From assembly GCA_030532905.1 (NCBI GenBank), contig JAUNKE010000023.1:1-33158 (forward strand): DNA of 33,158 nucleotides, written 5' to 3'. The stretch is from Peptostreptococcaceae bacterium (lineage in GTDB: Bacteria; Bacillota; Clostridia; Peptostreptococcales; Filifactoraceae). Every line of letters begins with the position of its first letter. The first letter of the stretch is position 1. Below, one piece after another: positions 8,291-16,458 of the stretch. The position numbers and the translations under genes were made by a program. Under the pieces are notes generated by a model, which was not told where the DNA came from, ran no database searches, and saw nothing but the letters and a program-made list of their open reading frames with translations.

Positions 8291-9037
8291 TTAAATCTTT
8301 CGAAAAACAAATAAATATTCATGTGCCAACAACAAAAAATTATATTTTACACTATTCGTCTCCCAATATCCCGTCGCCTTACAATTGTGCTGCTCTTTAA
8401 TAATCAACTCTTTCAATTTAAATCCTTGTTGCTCAAAAATTTTCATCACATCAAAACTCATCGGAATAACATGGCCTTTTTGTCGGGTATCCCCCATCAA
8501 AATCGCACAAAACTTGTCCTTTTTCAGAACTCGATAGCATTCTTCCGCCACCTTCTGCATCTCATTCAAAAATTCCGGCACTTTGCAATGGGATAAATCG
8601 CCTTCAATGTCTTCGCTGTATTGAATGATATTGGCATAAGGCGGATGTGTGCAGATAAAATCAATGCTCTCGTTTCGAATAAAATCCAAATTTCGAGCAT
8701 CTCCTTTTATAATATGAACGCTTCCCGATTTTTCCCATGGAAAATCGGTCTTTTCTTTGCATCTTTCCAAAGCGTTGATATTAACATCCACACCGATAAT
8801 ATTTCTTCCCAGCAATTTTGCTTCCACCAAAGTCGTTCCGCCGCCGACAAACTGATCGAGCACCAAATCTCCTTCATTCGAATATCGAAGCAACAAATTT
8901 CTCGGTATATAGGGTGACCAATTCCCGCGCCATTTCGCATCATGCGTCGCCCAATTTCCACGAACAGGAAAACTCCATACCGAATTCATTTCCAACTCAA
9001 AATTTTCAGGCTCCCAAATCACTTTTTTCTTAGCCAT
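8291..9037 (-). CDS. DNA methyltransferase, second methylase of the restriction-modification locus
   Basis: A 248-residue SAM-dependent amino-methyltransferase. The order of motifs is an N-terminal VWSFPVRGNW region, then the SAM-binding motif LDQFVGGGTTLVEAKLLGRNIIGVD (near residues 60-85), then the catalytic THPPYAN (near 130) and AILMGDTRQKG (near 180). The SAM motif preceding PPY resembles TRM11-like / N4-cytosine methylases. It does not fit the DpnA type (PPY first) that normally accompanies DpnII systems. The ATG at 9037 is chosen because GGGGGAG lies directly upstream; an upstream TTG at 9055 is less likely. It is the last gene of the locus, 140 bases after the Dam-type gene. It may protect the same GATC site, a different site, or be an added orphan. 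Confidence 0.8.
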   Translation of the reverse strand: MAKKKVIWEPENFELEMNSVWSFPVRGNWATHDAKWRGNWSPYIPRNLLLRYSNEGDLVLDQFVGGGTTLVEAKLLGRNIIGVDVNINALERCKEKTDFPWEKSGSVHIIKGDARNLDFIRNESIDFICTHPPYANIIQYSEDIEGDLSHCKVPEFLNEMQKVAEECYRVLKKDKFCAILMGDTRQKGHVIPMSFDVMKIFEQQGFKLKELIIKEQHNCKATGYWETNSVKYNFLLLAHEYLFVFRKI

Positions 9038-9177
9038 CCGCTCCCCCATTTTCAAATTTCAGATTTAATTTGCTTATCCTTTGTCCAAACCAACGGCAGT
9101 TTCAAAGTCCACATCATTTTCCAAATGCGTAAGAGATATTCCGCTGCAATATCCCGAGAAACAAAAATAATACAGAT

Positions 9178-10089
9178 TTAATAGTTCACGATCAGCAACT
9201 CGCTAATCTTTCCTCTCGCTTCACTGTTTGAGTTTATCATTCTGGATGCTGATACTCGATGAATCTGATGTTCTTCGTACAAAACATCAAAAAAATCATC
9301 CCGCTCATCAATATTTTTCGGATCGGAATTGCTTACGACCACCTTAGCATTTCTCCGAGCTAAATGATTGACAAAATTTGCAAGCTCAATCTGCTCCGCA
9401 TCGCTAAAGCTCTGCTCGGAGTAGGCCGTAAAATTCGATGTAGCCGTCAGCGGTCGATACGGCGGATCAAAATATACAAAGGTATTCTGATCTACAAATG
9501 CATCACATTCTCTATAATCACCACATACAATTTCTACACCTTGCAAAGCCGTTGATACATTTTGAAGATTTTCACGATCGCAAATCAAAGGATTTTTGTA
9601 GGCGCCCATCGGTACATTAAAATGCCCCTTCTTGTTCACTCGATACAATCCGTTAAAGCAGGTTTTGTTCAAAAAGAGAAATAATGCGGCCATCTCCACT
9701 TTGGATTTTGTCTGCTTTTGCAATTTCAATAAATTAAATCGCTCCCTCTGCGCATAATAATATTCTTTTCTCTCTTCAAAGTCTCTCGCCCAAAAATCCG
9801 TTTGCATTGTTGAAAGTATTTCCAGCAACTCCGTTATATTATCACGAACTGTAATATATGAGTTGATTAGTTCCATATTGATATCGCTGATATAGATCGA
9901 ATCCATCTCGTAGTTGGACAAAATATCAAATAAAACCGCTCCACCGCCAACAAAAGGTTCTGCATATTTTTTGATTTCATCGCCGAGAGCAGTAGGATAT
10001 TTTTCTTGAATTTGACTGAGTAACTGTCCCTTTCCTCCTGCCCATTTTAGAAATGGTTTTATTTTTATATTATTTTTCATCATATACAT
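9178..10089 (-). CDS. Dam-type adenine methylase of a DpnII/MboI-like system
   Basis: A 303-residue N6-adenine methyltransferase of the D12 class, expected to methylate A in GATC. Motifs: KPFLKWAGGKGQLL near residues 11-24 (SAM loop), EPFVGGGAVLFDI near 43-55, LFLNKTCFNGLYRVNKKGHFNVPMG near 135-160, and the catalytic VYFDPPYRPL near 210-220. It ends with SEARGKISELLIVNY, the C-terminal signature of M.DpnIIA/M.MboIA-type enzymes. Length compares with 284 in DpnM. In-frame ATGs lie at 10089, 10083 and 10080; the weak GGGA upstream suits 10080 as well. GATC specificity is inferred from family and from the DpnII-like nuclease next door. Confidence 0.93.
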   Translation of the reverse strand: MYMMKNNIKIKPFLKWAGGKGQLLSQIQEKYPTALGDEIKKYAEPFVGGGAVLFDILSNYEMDSIYISDINMELINSYITVRDNITELLEILSTMQTDFWARDFEERKEYYYAQRERFNLLKLQKQTKSKVEMAALFLFLNKTCFNGLYRVNKKGHFNVPMGAYKNPLICDRENLQNVSTALQGVEIVCGDYRECDAFVDQNTFVYFDPPYRPLTATSNFTAYSEQSFSDAEQIELANFVNHLARRNAKVVVSNSDPKNIDERDDFFDVLYEEHQIHRVSASRMINSNSEARGKISELLIVNY

Positions 10090-10105
10090 CCCATCATTCG
10101 CTTTT

Positions 10106-10263
10106 TATACTAACTTATTAAAAAACAAAGTTATCCACAATTTGTATTTTGAATAACTGTTTTTTGTTTCTCACCTTGTAGGGAACGGTGACCCCACCGC
10201 TTCGCCGTTCCATAGGAACGGAAAAAGAATAATTTTTCTGTAGTGTACCAGGTATTAGTATTA
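10106..10263 (+). mobile_element. MITE-like inverted-repeat element, copy A
   Basis: A 158-base non-coding element that recurs in this window at 25393-25552 (opposite orientation, nearly identical throughout) and at 32964-33066 (shortened). The right end reads GGTATTAGTATTA and the left end is close to its inverse complement (TAATACTAATACC type), so it has terminal inverted repeats of about 13 bases. Inside are a hairpin AGTTAT...ATAACT and a GC-rich cruciform made of GGAACGGTG/CACCG and GTTCC/GGAAC arms. No coding capacity. It sits exactly between the nuclease gene (ending 10301) and the Dam-type methylase gene (starting 10089). Confidence 0.85.
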
Positions 10264-10300
10264 CAGCATCTTTCCGTCCATTACGCTCAAAATTTTACAA

Positions 10301-11230
10301 TTAAATCTCGAAAGCTTCCTTTATCTTCTCTTCCAAATAGCCGTTCTTCGCCATATAGTAATTCATAATCACAATATGCCTGAACGCTTTGTTCAGCTGA
10401 TTTTTATTTTTGTTGTCCCAACAGGAACCATCCGTCAACAATACAAATTCTATACCATTGCGCTTCAGCTCATGCGCTCGATTGATATAGCTGTCAATAA
10501 TTTCTTCCGGCTTCGATCCCGCAGCATAATAATAATTCGTTTCAATATTCAGCGCTTTATTGTCCCGAATCAAAATAAAGTCCGCTTTTCGATTTAATAT
10601 ATCCTTATCTTCAATAGCAATTCCGTAGTCCGATAATTTTTTGAATTGCTTTTGCTCGATCATCTCAATGCCGTACTTAACACAAATATCTTCGATTATC
10701 TCTTTGCATATACTCTCAAAGAAAGTCCCGCTTCGATTCTTTCTCCCGTTGGAGTCTAAGCCAACCAAAGCTCCCACCACATAATCAACAACATTTTGCT
10801 CAAGCAAATTCAAAAACAAAAATTTCAGCCCCATCTTGTCAAAAAAGTTATAGTAGCGTTCAATTTCTTCATTGCTAAAACTTTTGTCATCGGACACGCG
10901 CGAGAAAGTAAATCTTTCCACTTCTTTTTCGGAATCAATCACCTCAAATATTTTGCGCCCTTTCCACAATTCTTCTCTTTCCATTTTGCTGAGCGCAAAC
11001 AACAACGGAAAAGTGTTTACTACAGACGGCAATTTCTTCAACAAATTAAAAAATGTCTCTTTAAAATTTTCATTTCGAATCAAACTGCTCATCGCATGTA
11101 ATTCTATGCTGAATTCTTCGTACGACTTGGCATTCTCCCAATTTACAAAAAAAGAATACTCTCGATTCGTAGTCAAAATATTGTCCACAAAAATATTTAC
11201 TAAATCCTGCTCCGTTCTGTTCCCGTACAT
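10301..11230 (-). CDS. DpnII/MboI-like type II restriction endonuclease
   Basis: A 309-residue nuclease expected to cut unmethylated GATC. It matches the DpnII family in its central NVVDYVVGALVGLDSNGRKNRSG block (DpnII has a closely similar VDYVTG..VGMDTNGRKNRTG) and in the following FFESICKEII helix. It also has a PD-(D/E)XK-like core with KADFILI and LNIETNYYYAAGSKPEE, where the D, the E and following residues are candidate metal ligands, and LTDGSCW near the end. Length compares with 288 in R.DpnII. The ATG at 11230 follows GGGGGAAGG; an upstream TTG is possible. The Dam-type methylase downstream gives independent support. A MITE-like element separates it from the methylases. Confidence 0.92.
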   Translation of the reverse strand: MYGNRTEQDLVNIFVDNILTTNREYSFFVNWENAKSYEEFSIELHAMSSLIRNENFKETFFNLLKKLPSVVNTFPLLFALSKMEREELWKGRKIFEVIDSEKEVERFTFSRVSDDKSFSNEEIERYYNFFDKMGLKFLFLNLLEQNVVDYVVGALVGLDSNGRKNRSGTFFESICKEIIEDICVKYGIEMIEQKQFKKLSDYGIAIEDKDILNRKADFILIRDNKALNIETNYYYAAGSKPEEIIDSYINRAHELKRNGIEFVLLTDGSCWDNKNKNQLNKAFRHIVIMNYYMAKNGYLEEKIKEAFEI

Positions 11231-11430
11231 CCTTCCCCCTAACAACAATAAACGCTAATCATCCGAAATTCGATATTCCATATTCGATCCTCAAATTCAA
11301 ATTGCTTTCTTTCAAAGAAGTTTTATACTCCTCCCATTAAACTCTGATTCAAAAACATAGCAACGGAAATCTCGATTATCCAAAATTTTTCTAAATAAGT
11401 TTCCAACTCACTTTTGATATATTACAAAAT

Positions 11431-12024
11431 TTAATCCGTTTCCAATCGGTTCATCGTCGCTCGAACTTCATCCTCGCAGGCGCGCATCGCCAAAATGGTT
11501 TTTTCAAAAAGCTCGTCAAGACTCCAGCCCAAATTTTCAGCACCTTGAGCGATAATCTCACGCGAGCAACCGCCCGCAAATTTTTTATCCTTAAATTTCT
11601 TTTTCAAACTGGAAACTTCCATATCTTTGACACTTTTGGACGGACGCATCAGCGCCGCCGCACCGATGATTCCGGTGAGCTCGTCAACCGTGAACAGAAT
11701 TTTTTCCATATGATGTATCGGCGGCATATCCACCACGATTCCGTGACCGTGACTGCAAATCGAGTAAATCATTTCCTCCGAAGCGCCCGCCTCGCGCAAA
11801 ATTTCCGGCGCTTTTTTGCAATGCTCCTCCGGAAACATCCCGAAATCAATATCGTGCAACAAACCGACCATGTACCAATACTCCGACTCGTCCGAGTATC
11901 CGTACTCATTGGCAAACCACTGCATCACGCCGGCAACGGTAAGCCCATGCAAAATATGAAAGCTCTCCGGATTATATTTCCGAAGCAGTTTTAAGCCGTC
12001 TTCCCGATTGATATTACTCTTCAT
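11431..12024 (-). CDS. HD-domain hydrolase
   Basis: A 197-residue cytoplasmic protein with an HD metal-dependent phosphohydrolase domain: an H in FHILHGLTVAGVMQW near residues 22-36, MVGLLHDIDFGMFPEEH near 52-68 (the HD pair), SHGHG near 90-94 and FTVDELTGIIGAAALMRP near 110-127. This arrangement matches the small stand-alone HD hydrolases often annotated only as hydrolase or HDIG protein. The substrate is unknown; nucleotides or small phosphoesters are possible. GGAGG lies six bases before the ATG at 12024. Bases 11249-11430 downstream carry no gene. Confidence 0.8.
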   Translation of the reverse strand: MKSNINREDGLKLLRKYNPESFHILHGLTVAGVMQWFANEYGYSDESEYWYMVGLLHDIDFGMFPEEHCKKAPEILREAGASEEMIYSICSHGHGIVVDMPPIHHMEKILFTVDELTGIIGAAALMRPSKSVKDMEVSSLKKKFKDKKFAGGCSREIIAQGAENLGWSLDELFEKTILAMRACEDEVRATMNRLETD

Positions 12025-12220
12025 CGCATACCTCCGATTCCATCCCTTTAATCATTATATCAGAAGAACTCTTCTTCAACATCATCTATTTGTAAAAACG
12101 CTGACAAGAATTTTGCGTTACAAAATAAATCTCAAGTTCAGACAGCAAATTCCGAAACCGGATTCTCATTAAAATTAACTTTCCAAACATGGACTTTTGA
12201 GGAGAGCCTCTTATTCGAAC

Positions 12221-12250
12221 AAAAAGCACCGGGATAATCCCCGATGCTTC
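12221..12250 (-). terminator. Terminator of pepF
   Basis: On the minus strand AGCATCGGGGA, loop TTA, TCCCGGTGCT and then TTTTT. The stem has ten or more pairs including one G-U. It lies 10 bases after the pepF stop. The remaining part of the 12025-12220 gap shows only the likely -10 region (TATAAT near 12055) of the HD gene. Confidence 0.9.
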
Positions 12251-12259
12251 GTATCACTG

Positions 12260-13990
12260 TTATTTTGTAAGCTCAATAAATTCGTCAATGGATTTTTCGA
12301 CCATTTTGAGCGCGCCCGCCCAGAATTCTTTTTTGCTGAGGTCGATTCCCATAACTTTGGCAGTATCTTCGACCGAGCCGACGGTTGTCGCTTTGAGCAT
12401 CTGTTGATACTTCTCGACAAAGCCTTCCGGTTTTTCCTGATAAAGCGCATACAGACCCTTGGAGAAAAGTCCGCCGAATGCGTATGGGAAATTGTAAAAA
12501 CTGTTGGACTCGGAATAATAATGTCCTTTATTCACCCACATATACGGATGAAGCACTTCCGGATCCAAGCCGTCTCCATAAGCTTTTCGCTGTGCATCCA
12601 GCATAATTTCTTCCAACTCGTCCGCAAAGAGAAATGCAGATTTTCTCTTCTCAAACACTTCACTCTCAAAAAGATATCTGGAGTAGATATCGACGATGAT
12701 TTGAGTCACATCCTGAAGCTGCTGCTCAATCAAATTGATTTTTTCCTCTTTATCCGCACCGGCGATAATCGGGTTGAGCAACAGATTTTCGTTAAAGGTG
12801 GATGCGGTCTCCGCAACCGGCATCGAATAGCTCCAGTTGAGCGGAAGATGAGACTGAATATGCAAACCGTGGTACGCATGTCCCAATTCATGAGCCGCAG
12901 TCACAAGCGAGCCGAGCAATCCGTCGTCATTGAGCAACACTCTCGATTGCTTGATGAAAGGCAAATTGGAGCAAAATGCGCCGCCCACTTTTCCTTTTTT
13001 CGGGAACACATCGATATGCTTTTTGTCATACATCTCTTTCGTCATATCGGCAAGGTCTTGAGAAAATCCCGAAAAAACTTTCATCAAAAACTCTTTCGCT
13101 TCTTCCACCGTAAAAGTACGCGAACTTTTTCCCATCGGTGCAAACAAATCATAGAAAGGCAATCCGTTTTTGTGACCGAGCAGTTTCGCCTTGTGCTTCA
13201 AATATTTTCTAAAAGTCGGCAGAGAATCTTCCATCGCGGAAATCAGCGCATCCAAAGTTTCTCTTTTCATACGGGATCTCTCCAAAGTTTGTGCCAAAGG
13301 ACTTTCAAATCCACGAAGTGCTGCAATGTCGTTGACCTGCGATTTGATATTGTTGAGCGCAAAAGCGATTGGCGCTTTGATATGGCGATACATTTCAAGT
13401 TCCGCAAAATATGCTTTTTTTCGCGTCTCCGGATTTTCCTCGTAAGCCAAATTTCGAACCTGCGGCAAAGTCACCTTCTCTCCGTCCAATTCTCCTTCCA
13501 CCGTCGATGTCAAATAGCTTTGTAGCGTTGACCAGGAAGAGCCGGCGCTCAGATTCATTTTCGAAATAACCGCTTCCACTTCATCCGAAAGCAGATGCGA
13601 TGCATCCTGTTTCGCTTCTTCAAAATAGAATTTGTACTGCGCCAAATAATCGTCCTGCGTAATATCCGTTTTGATATTCCCCAAAAACTTTCTCAGACGA
13701 GCATTCTCGCTTGAAAAGTTTGCCATTTTACTCTCCAAGATTGCGGAATAATTCGCACTGACCTTGTCCGTCGTATTCGTCGCCTGATTCAAGCGAATGA
13801 ACGCTCCCAATCGACGCTGAATCACCGTTCTTTCTTCTATCAACTGAATCACGGATTTGATATTTTGCAGATTGTCTTCCGTTTTGACGGACTGAAATCT
13901 TGTCAAAAGCTCATCCAAGCTTTTCAAATCCGATTGAAATTCCTTACTCTCATAAGACGGATATAAATCCGTTAATGACCATTCGTACAT
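12260..13990 (-). CDS. pepF: Oligoendopeptidase F (M3 family metallopeptidase)
   Basis: A 576-residue cytoplasmic zinc peptidase that degrades oligopeptides. The thimet-family zinc site AAHELGHAYHGLH has HELGH at residues 367-371, and the third ligand glutamate lies in VAETASTFNE near 394. The late HYYSESNSFYNFPYAFGGLFSKGLYALY block (near 490-517) is the substrate-binding tyrosine/histidine region typical of PepF. Length is close to the usual 590-600. I chose the ATG at 13990 because AGGAGG lies at ideal distance. The frame is open to 14047, but the extra 19 residues have no site and do not look like a PepF start. A TATAAT at 14036-14041 is its likely -10. It is monocistronic, with its own terminator. 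Confidence 0.95.
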   Translation of the reverse strand: MYEWSLTDLYPSYESKEFQSDLKSLDELLTRFQSVKTEDNLQNIKSVIQLIEERTVIQRRLGAFIRLNQATNTTDKVSANYSAILESKMANFSSENARLRKFLGNIKTDITQDDYLAQYKFYFEEAKQDASHLLSDEVEAVISKMNLSAGSSWSTLQSYLTSTVEGELDGEKVTLPQVRNLAYEENPETRKKAYFAELEMYRHIKAPIAFALNNIKSQVNDIAALRGFESPLAQTLERSRMKRETLDALISAMEDSLPTFRKYLKHKAKLLGHKNGLPFYDLFAPMGKSSRTFTVEEAKEFLMKVFSGFSQDLADMTKEMYDKKHIDVFPKKGKVGGAFCSNLPFIKQSRVLLNDDGLLGSLVTAAHELGHAYHGLHIQSHLPLNWSYSMPVAETASTFNENLLLNPIIAGADKEEKINLIEQQLQDVTQIIVDIYSRYLFESEVFEKRKSAFLFADELEEIMLDAQRKAYGDGLDPEVLHPYMWVNKGHYYSESNSFYNFPYAFGGLFSKGLYALYQEKPEGFVEKYQQMLKATTVGSVEDTAKVMGIDLSKKEFWAGALKMVEKSIDEFIELTK

Positions 13991-14136
13991 AAAACCTCCT
14001 ATTGCATTAAAATCAATTCTTATTCTCCGAAATCTATTATATCTCATTCCATTTTAATAGTCCACCATGACAAGCGCTTTTCATGGATAAATGCCGAAAC
14101 GCTCCCACCAAAGATAATTTCGCTTCAATTTGCCGA

Positions 14137-15591
14137 TCAACTTTCCGAGTCCGAGAGAGCCGCTTGATACGGAATCTCAATCCAAAAAACGCTCCCTTTT
14201 CCCAATTCCGAATCTACACCGCAGGTACCGCCGTGCATTTGCATAATTTCCTTGACGATGGACAGTCCCAGTCCGGAACCGATGTCGGAGCGGACATGCA
14301 CCTGCTCGACTTTGTAATAGCGCTCCCAAATATCCTCTAAATATTGCGGCTCAATTCCCTTTCCGGTATCGGCGACCGATATGCGAACCGTCGGAACATC
14401 ATGGTTGAAAATTTCCTGCTTCACAAAAATTTTTCCATCCTCTCCGGTATGACTGACGGCGTTTCCGAGCAGATTGTAAATTGCCTGTGCAATTTTGGAT
14501 TCATCACCCGAGACCTTCACTTCCCGCTCAGATTCAAATTCGAAACTGTATTTTTCATTGGACATCAATTTGCCGCAGCGAAAAATAATCTCCCGAACCA
14601 GCTCGGTAATGCAAAATTCTTCCACACGCATCGATTGGCCGTCAGAGACTTTGGAGATGGCCAAAATATCATTTACCAACCGACTCAATCGACTCGCTTC
14701 ATCGATGATGACCTGCACATTCTCTTGCGTGTTCTCGTCCGGTAGATCACGCATCACCTCCGCATAACCCTGAATCATCGTAAGCGGCGTTCGAAGGTCA
14801 TGCGAAATATTCGCGATGAGCTCCCTTTTCAATCTTTCCGCTTTTCCCAATTCATACGATGTCTGTTTGAGCGTGTTATTGAGCTCTACGACTTCACGAT
14901 AAGTTTTTGGCGAAAATTCCACATCATAGCCGCCCGAAATCAAATTTTTGGCGGAACGATTGATATCGATAATCGGTTGCGCAATCTTCTTCGCCAGAAT
15001 ATAAGCCAAAATCGCCGCCGCCAAGATCAGCAACATCGTAACATACAAAATCTGTATTCGAAGTACGGACTTCGTTGCACTCATCGGCGTCAGCATTGCA
15101 TCGATGAGAACCAGCACTCCTTTGCTCTCAGACACTTTCATATAAATCAGACGCTCCGGCTTGGAAAATTTCGGGATATTGCTTCTCTTTTCCTTTTTTT
15201 CCGGTTTGGAAAATCCGTCACCGAATCGATAGTCCTCCACAATCTCAAATTTTTCGGAGTCCGTCTGCCGAATCATCTCCTGATACAGATTTTGAATCTC
15301 GATATCCGACATTTTGCTGAAATAGCAATTTCGCTGCTTTCCGGACGAATAAATTATCGAGCCGTCCGCTGAAACGACACGGATGCAGATATCTTCCCGA
15401 AAATATTGACTCAAAATATAATCTTCCAGTGCGATATCCTCCAAATTTTCAATTAGAAAATCCGCGCTCAAACGAACCTCTCTTCGTTTTATCATTCGGT
15501 AAAAATCATCCAGAAAAACTGTCTGTACCAGCAAGAAAATCAGCACGATGAAAAGCACGAATGCCGACAGATACTGAAACAATTTGAGCAT
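14137..15591 (-). CDS. Sensor histidine kinase
   Basis: A 484-residue membrane sensor kinase partnering the response regulator upstream. Order: first membrane span (about residues 5-25), an extracytoplasmic region of about 140 residues, a second span near 175-195 (ILYVTMLLILAAAILAYILA), a HAMP linker (KKIAQPIIDINRSAKNLISGG), a dimerisation/phosphoacceptor box (IANISHDLRTPLTMIQGYAE, histidine in SHDLRTP), and an HATPase domain with an N box (IYNLLGNAVSHT), DTGKGI and GSGLGLSIVKEIM. The start is set at 15591 (AAAGGA 3-4 bases upstream); ATG 15606 and TTG 15612, which overlap the regulator stop, are alternatives. The extracytoplasmic region has no recognised ligand fold. Target genes are inferred only by neighbourhood. 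Confidence 0.92.
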   Translation of the reverse strand: MLKLFQYLSAFVLFIVLIFLLVQTVFLDDFYRMIKRREVRLSADFLIENLEDIALEDYILSQYFREDICIRVVSADGSIIYSSGKQRNCYFSKMSDIEIQNLYQEMIRQTDSEKFEIVEDYRFGDGFSKPEKKEKRSNIPKFSKPERLIYMKVSESKGVLVLIDAMLTPMSATKSVLRIQILYVTMLLILAAAILAYILAKKIAQPIIDINRSAKNLISGGYDVEFSPKTYREVVELNNTLKQTSYELGKAERLKRELIANISHDLRTPLTMIQGYAEVMRDLPDENTQENVQVIIDEASRLSRLVNDILAISKVSDGQSMRVEEFCITELVREIIFRCGKLMSNEKYSFEFESEREVKVSGDESKIAQAIYNLLGNAVSHTGEDGKIFVKQEIFNHDVPTVRISVADTGKGIEPQYLEDIWERYYKVEQVHVRSDIGSGLGLSIVKEIMQMHGGTCGVDSELGKGSVFWIEIPYQAALSDSES

Positions 15592-15598
15592 GATTCCT

Positions 15599-16270
15599 TT
15601 ATTCATTTTCAAATCGATATCCTACTCCTCTCACCGTCGCAATCAAATGACTGTACTTTCCCAAGCGTTTGCGTATCAACTTGATATGCGTGTCCAAAGT
15701 ACGCTCGTCTCCGAAAAAATCATATCCCCATATTTTCGAAATCAAAGTATCGCGACTCATGGCAATATTTTTATTTTTGATAAGATAAACCAACAGCTCA
15801 TATTCTTTGGGTGAAAAATTTTCACGAATACCATCGACATCCACCGTCATTGCGGAAAAGTTTACAACCAATCCTTCGTATTCAAACTTTTCCTGACCCA
15901 TCGTTATATTCGAGCGCTTGACTATTGCATTGATACGCATCATCAATTCTTTTGGCGAAAAAGGTTTTATGACATAATCATCCGTTCCCACTTCAAAGCC
16001 GTGAATGCGGTCATATTCTTCACCACGAGCCGACAACATCAAAATCGGCACATTGGAAAATTTACGAATCTCGCGCGCCGTCGAAAATCCGTCAAGCTCC
16101 GGCATCATAATATCCAGCACTATCAAATCAAATTCTTCACTTTGACAAAACTCCACCGCCTCCATACCGTCTTTCGCTTCGGTAATGCGATGACCTTCAA
16201 ATTCCGCATATTTTCGAATCAACTTTCGGATATTTTCCTCATCATCAACGACCAACAAATTGTATCCCAT
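15599..16270 (-). CDS. OmpR-family response regulator
   Basis: A 223-residue transcription factor. The receiver domain has the acidic pair DDEEN (residues 9-13), the phosphoacceptor D53 in LIVLDIMMPELDG, a conserved serine in LMLSARGEEYDR and lysine in YVIKPFSPKEL. The C-terminal winged-helix DNA-binding domain ends with the typical FGDERTLDTHIKLIRKRLG and VRGVGYRFE. It is immediately followed by, and nearly overlaps, its kinase. A direct-repeat box at 18222-18241 upstream of the lipoprotein gene is a plausible target. Confidence 0.95.
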   Translation of the reverse strand: MGYNLLVVDDEENIRKLIRKYAEFEGHRITEAKDGMEAVEFCQSEEFDLIVLDIMMPELDGFSTAREIRKFSNVPILMLSARGEEYDRIHGFEVGTDDYVIKPFSPKELMMRINAIVKRSNITMGQEKFEYEGLVVNFSAMTVDVDGIRENFSPKEYELLVYLIKNKNIAMSRDTLISKIWGYDFFGDERTLDTHIKLIRKRLGKYSHLIATVRGVGYRFENE

Positions 16271-16353
16271 CGAAATCCTCCAATCTCATACATCTTTTTA
16301 CATCATACCCAAAATCATGGGATAATCCCCGATTTTTTCAATCTCCTTTTCCG

Positions 16354-16408
16354 AGTACAAAGCGTTAAAAAAGTCTGACCGAGCATTGCCCGGTCAGTTC
16401 CTTTGTAC
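16354..16408 (-). terminator. Nested terminator behind the Cthe_2159-type gene
   Basis: On the minus strand an inner hairpin CTGACCG...CGGTCAG is followed by ACTTTTTT, and the whole is enclosed by an outer stem GTACAAAG/CTTTGTAC. It should end transcription of the lipoprotein gene and isolate the downstream response regulator, whose start is about 85 bases further on. Confidence 0.85.
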
Positions 16409-16458
16409 TTATTTAATCTATTTTAGGAGAGTTTGTTATTATCTATATGAACCGATTC

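Noticed and set aside
10129..10137. TTATCCACA, a perfect DnaA-box match
   Set aside because: It lies inside element copy A; the corresponding bases in copies B and C differ (TTATCAGCA, TTGTCAACA) and no cluster of boxes or dnaA/dnaN genes is nearby, so it is not an origin.
12197..13525. Long open frame of 442 codons on the plus strand
   Set aside because: It lies opposite pepF, whose metalloprotease motifs are clear. The antisense product is rich in Arg, His, Phe and Ser with no recognisable domain, the usual result of reading the complementary strand.
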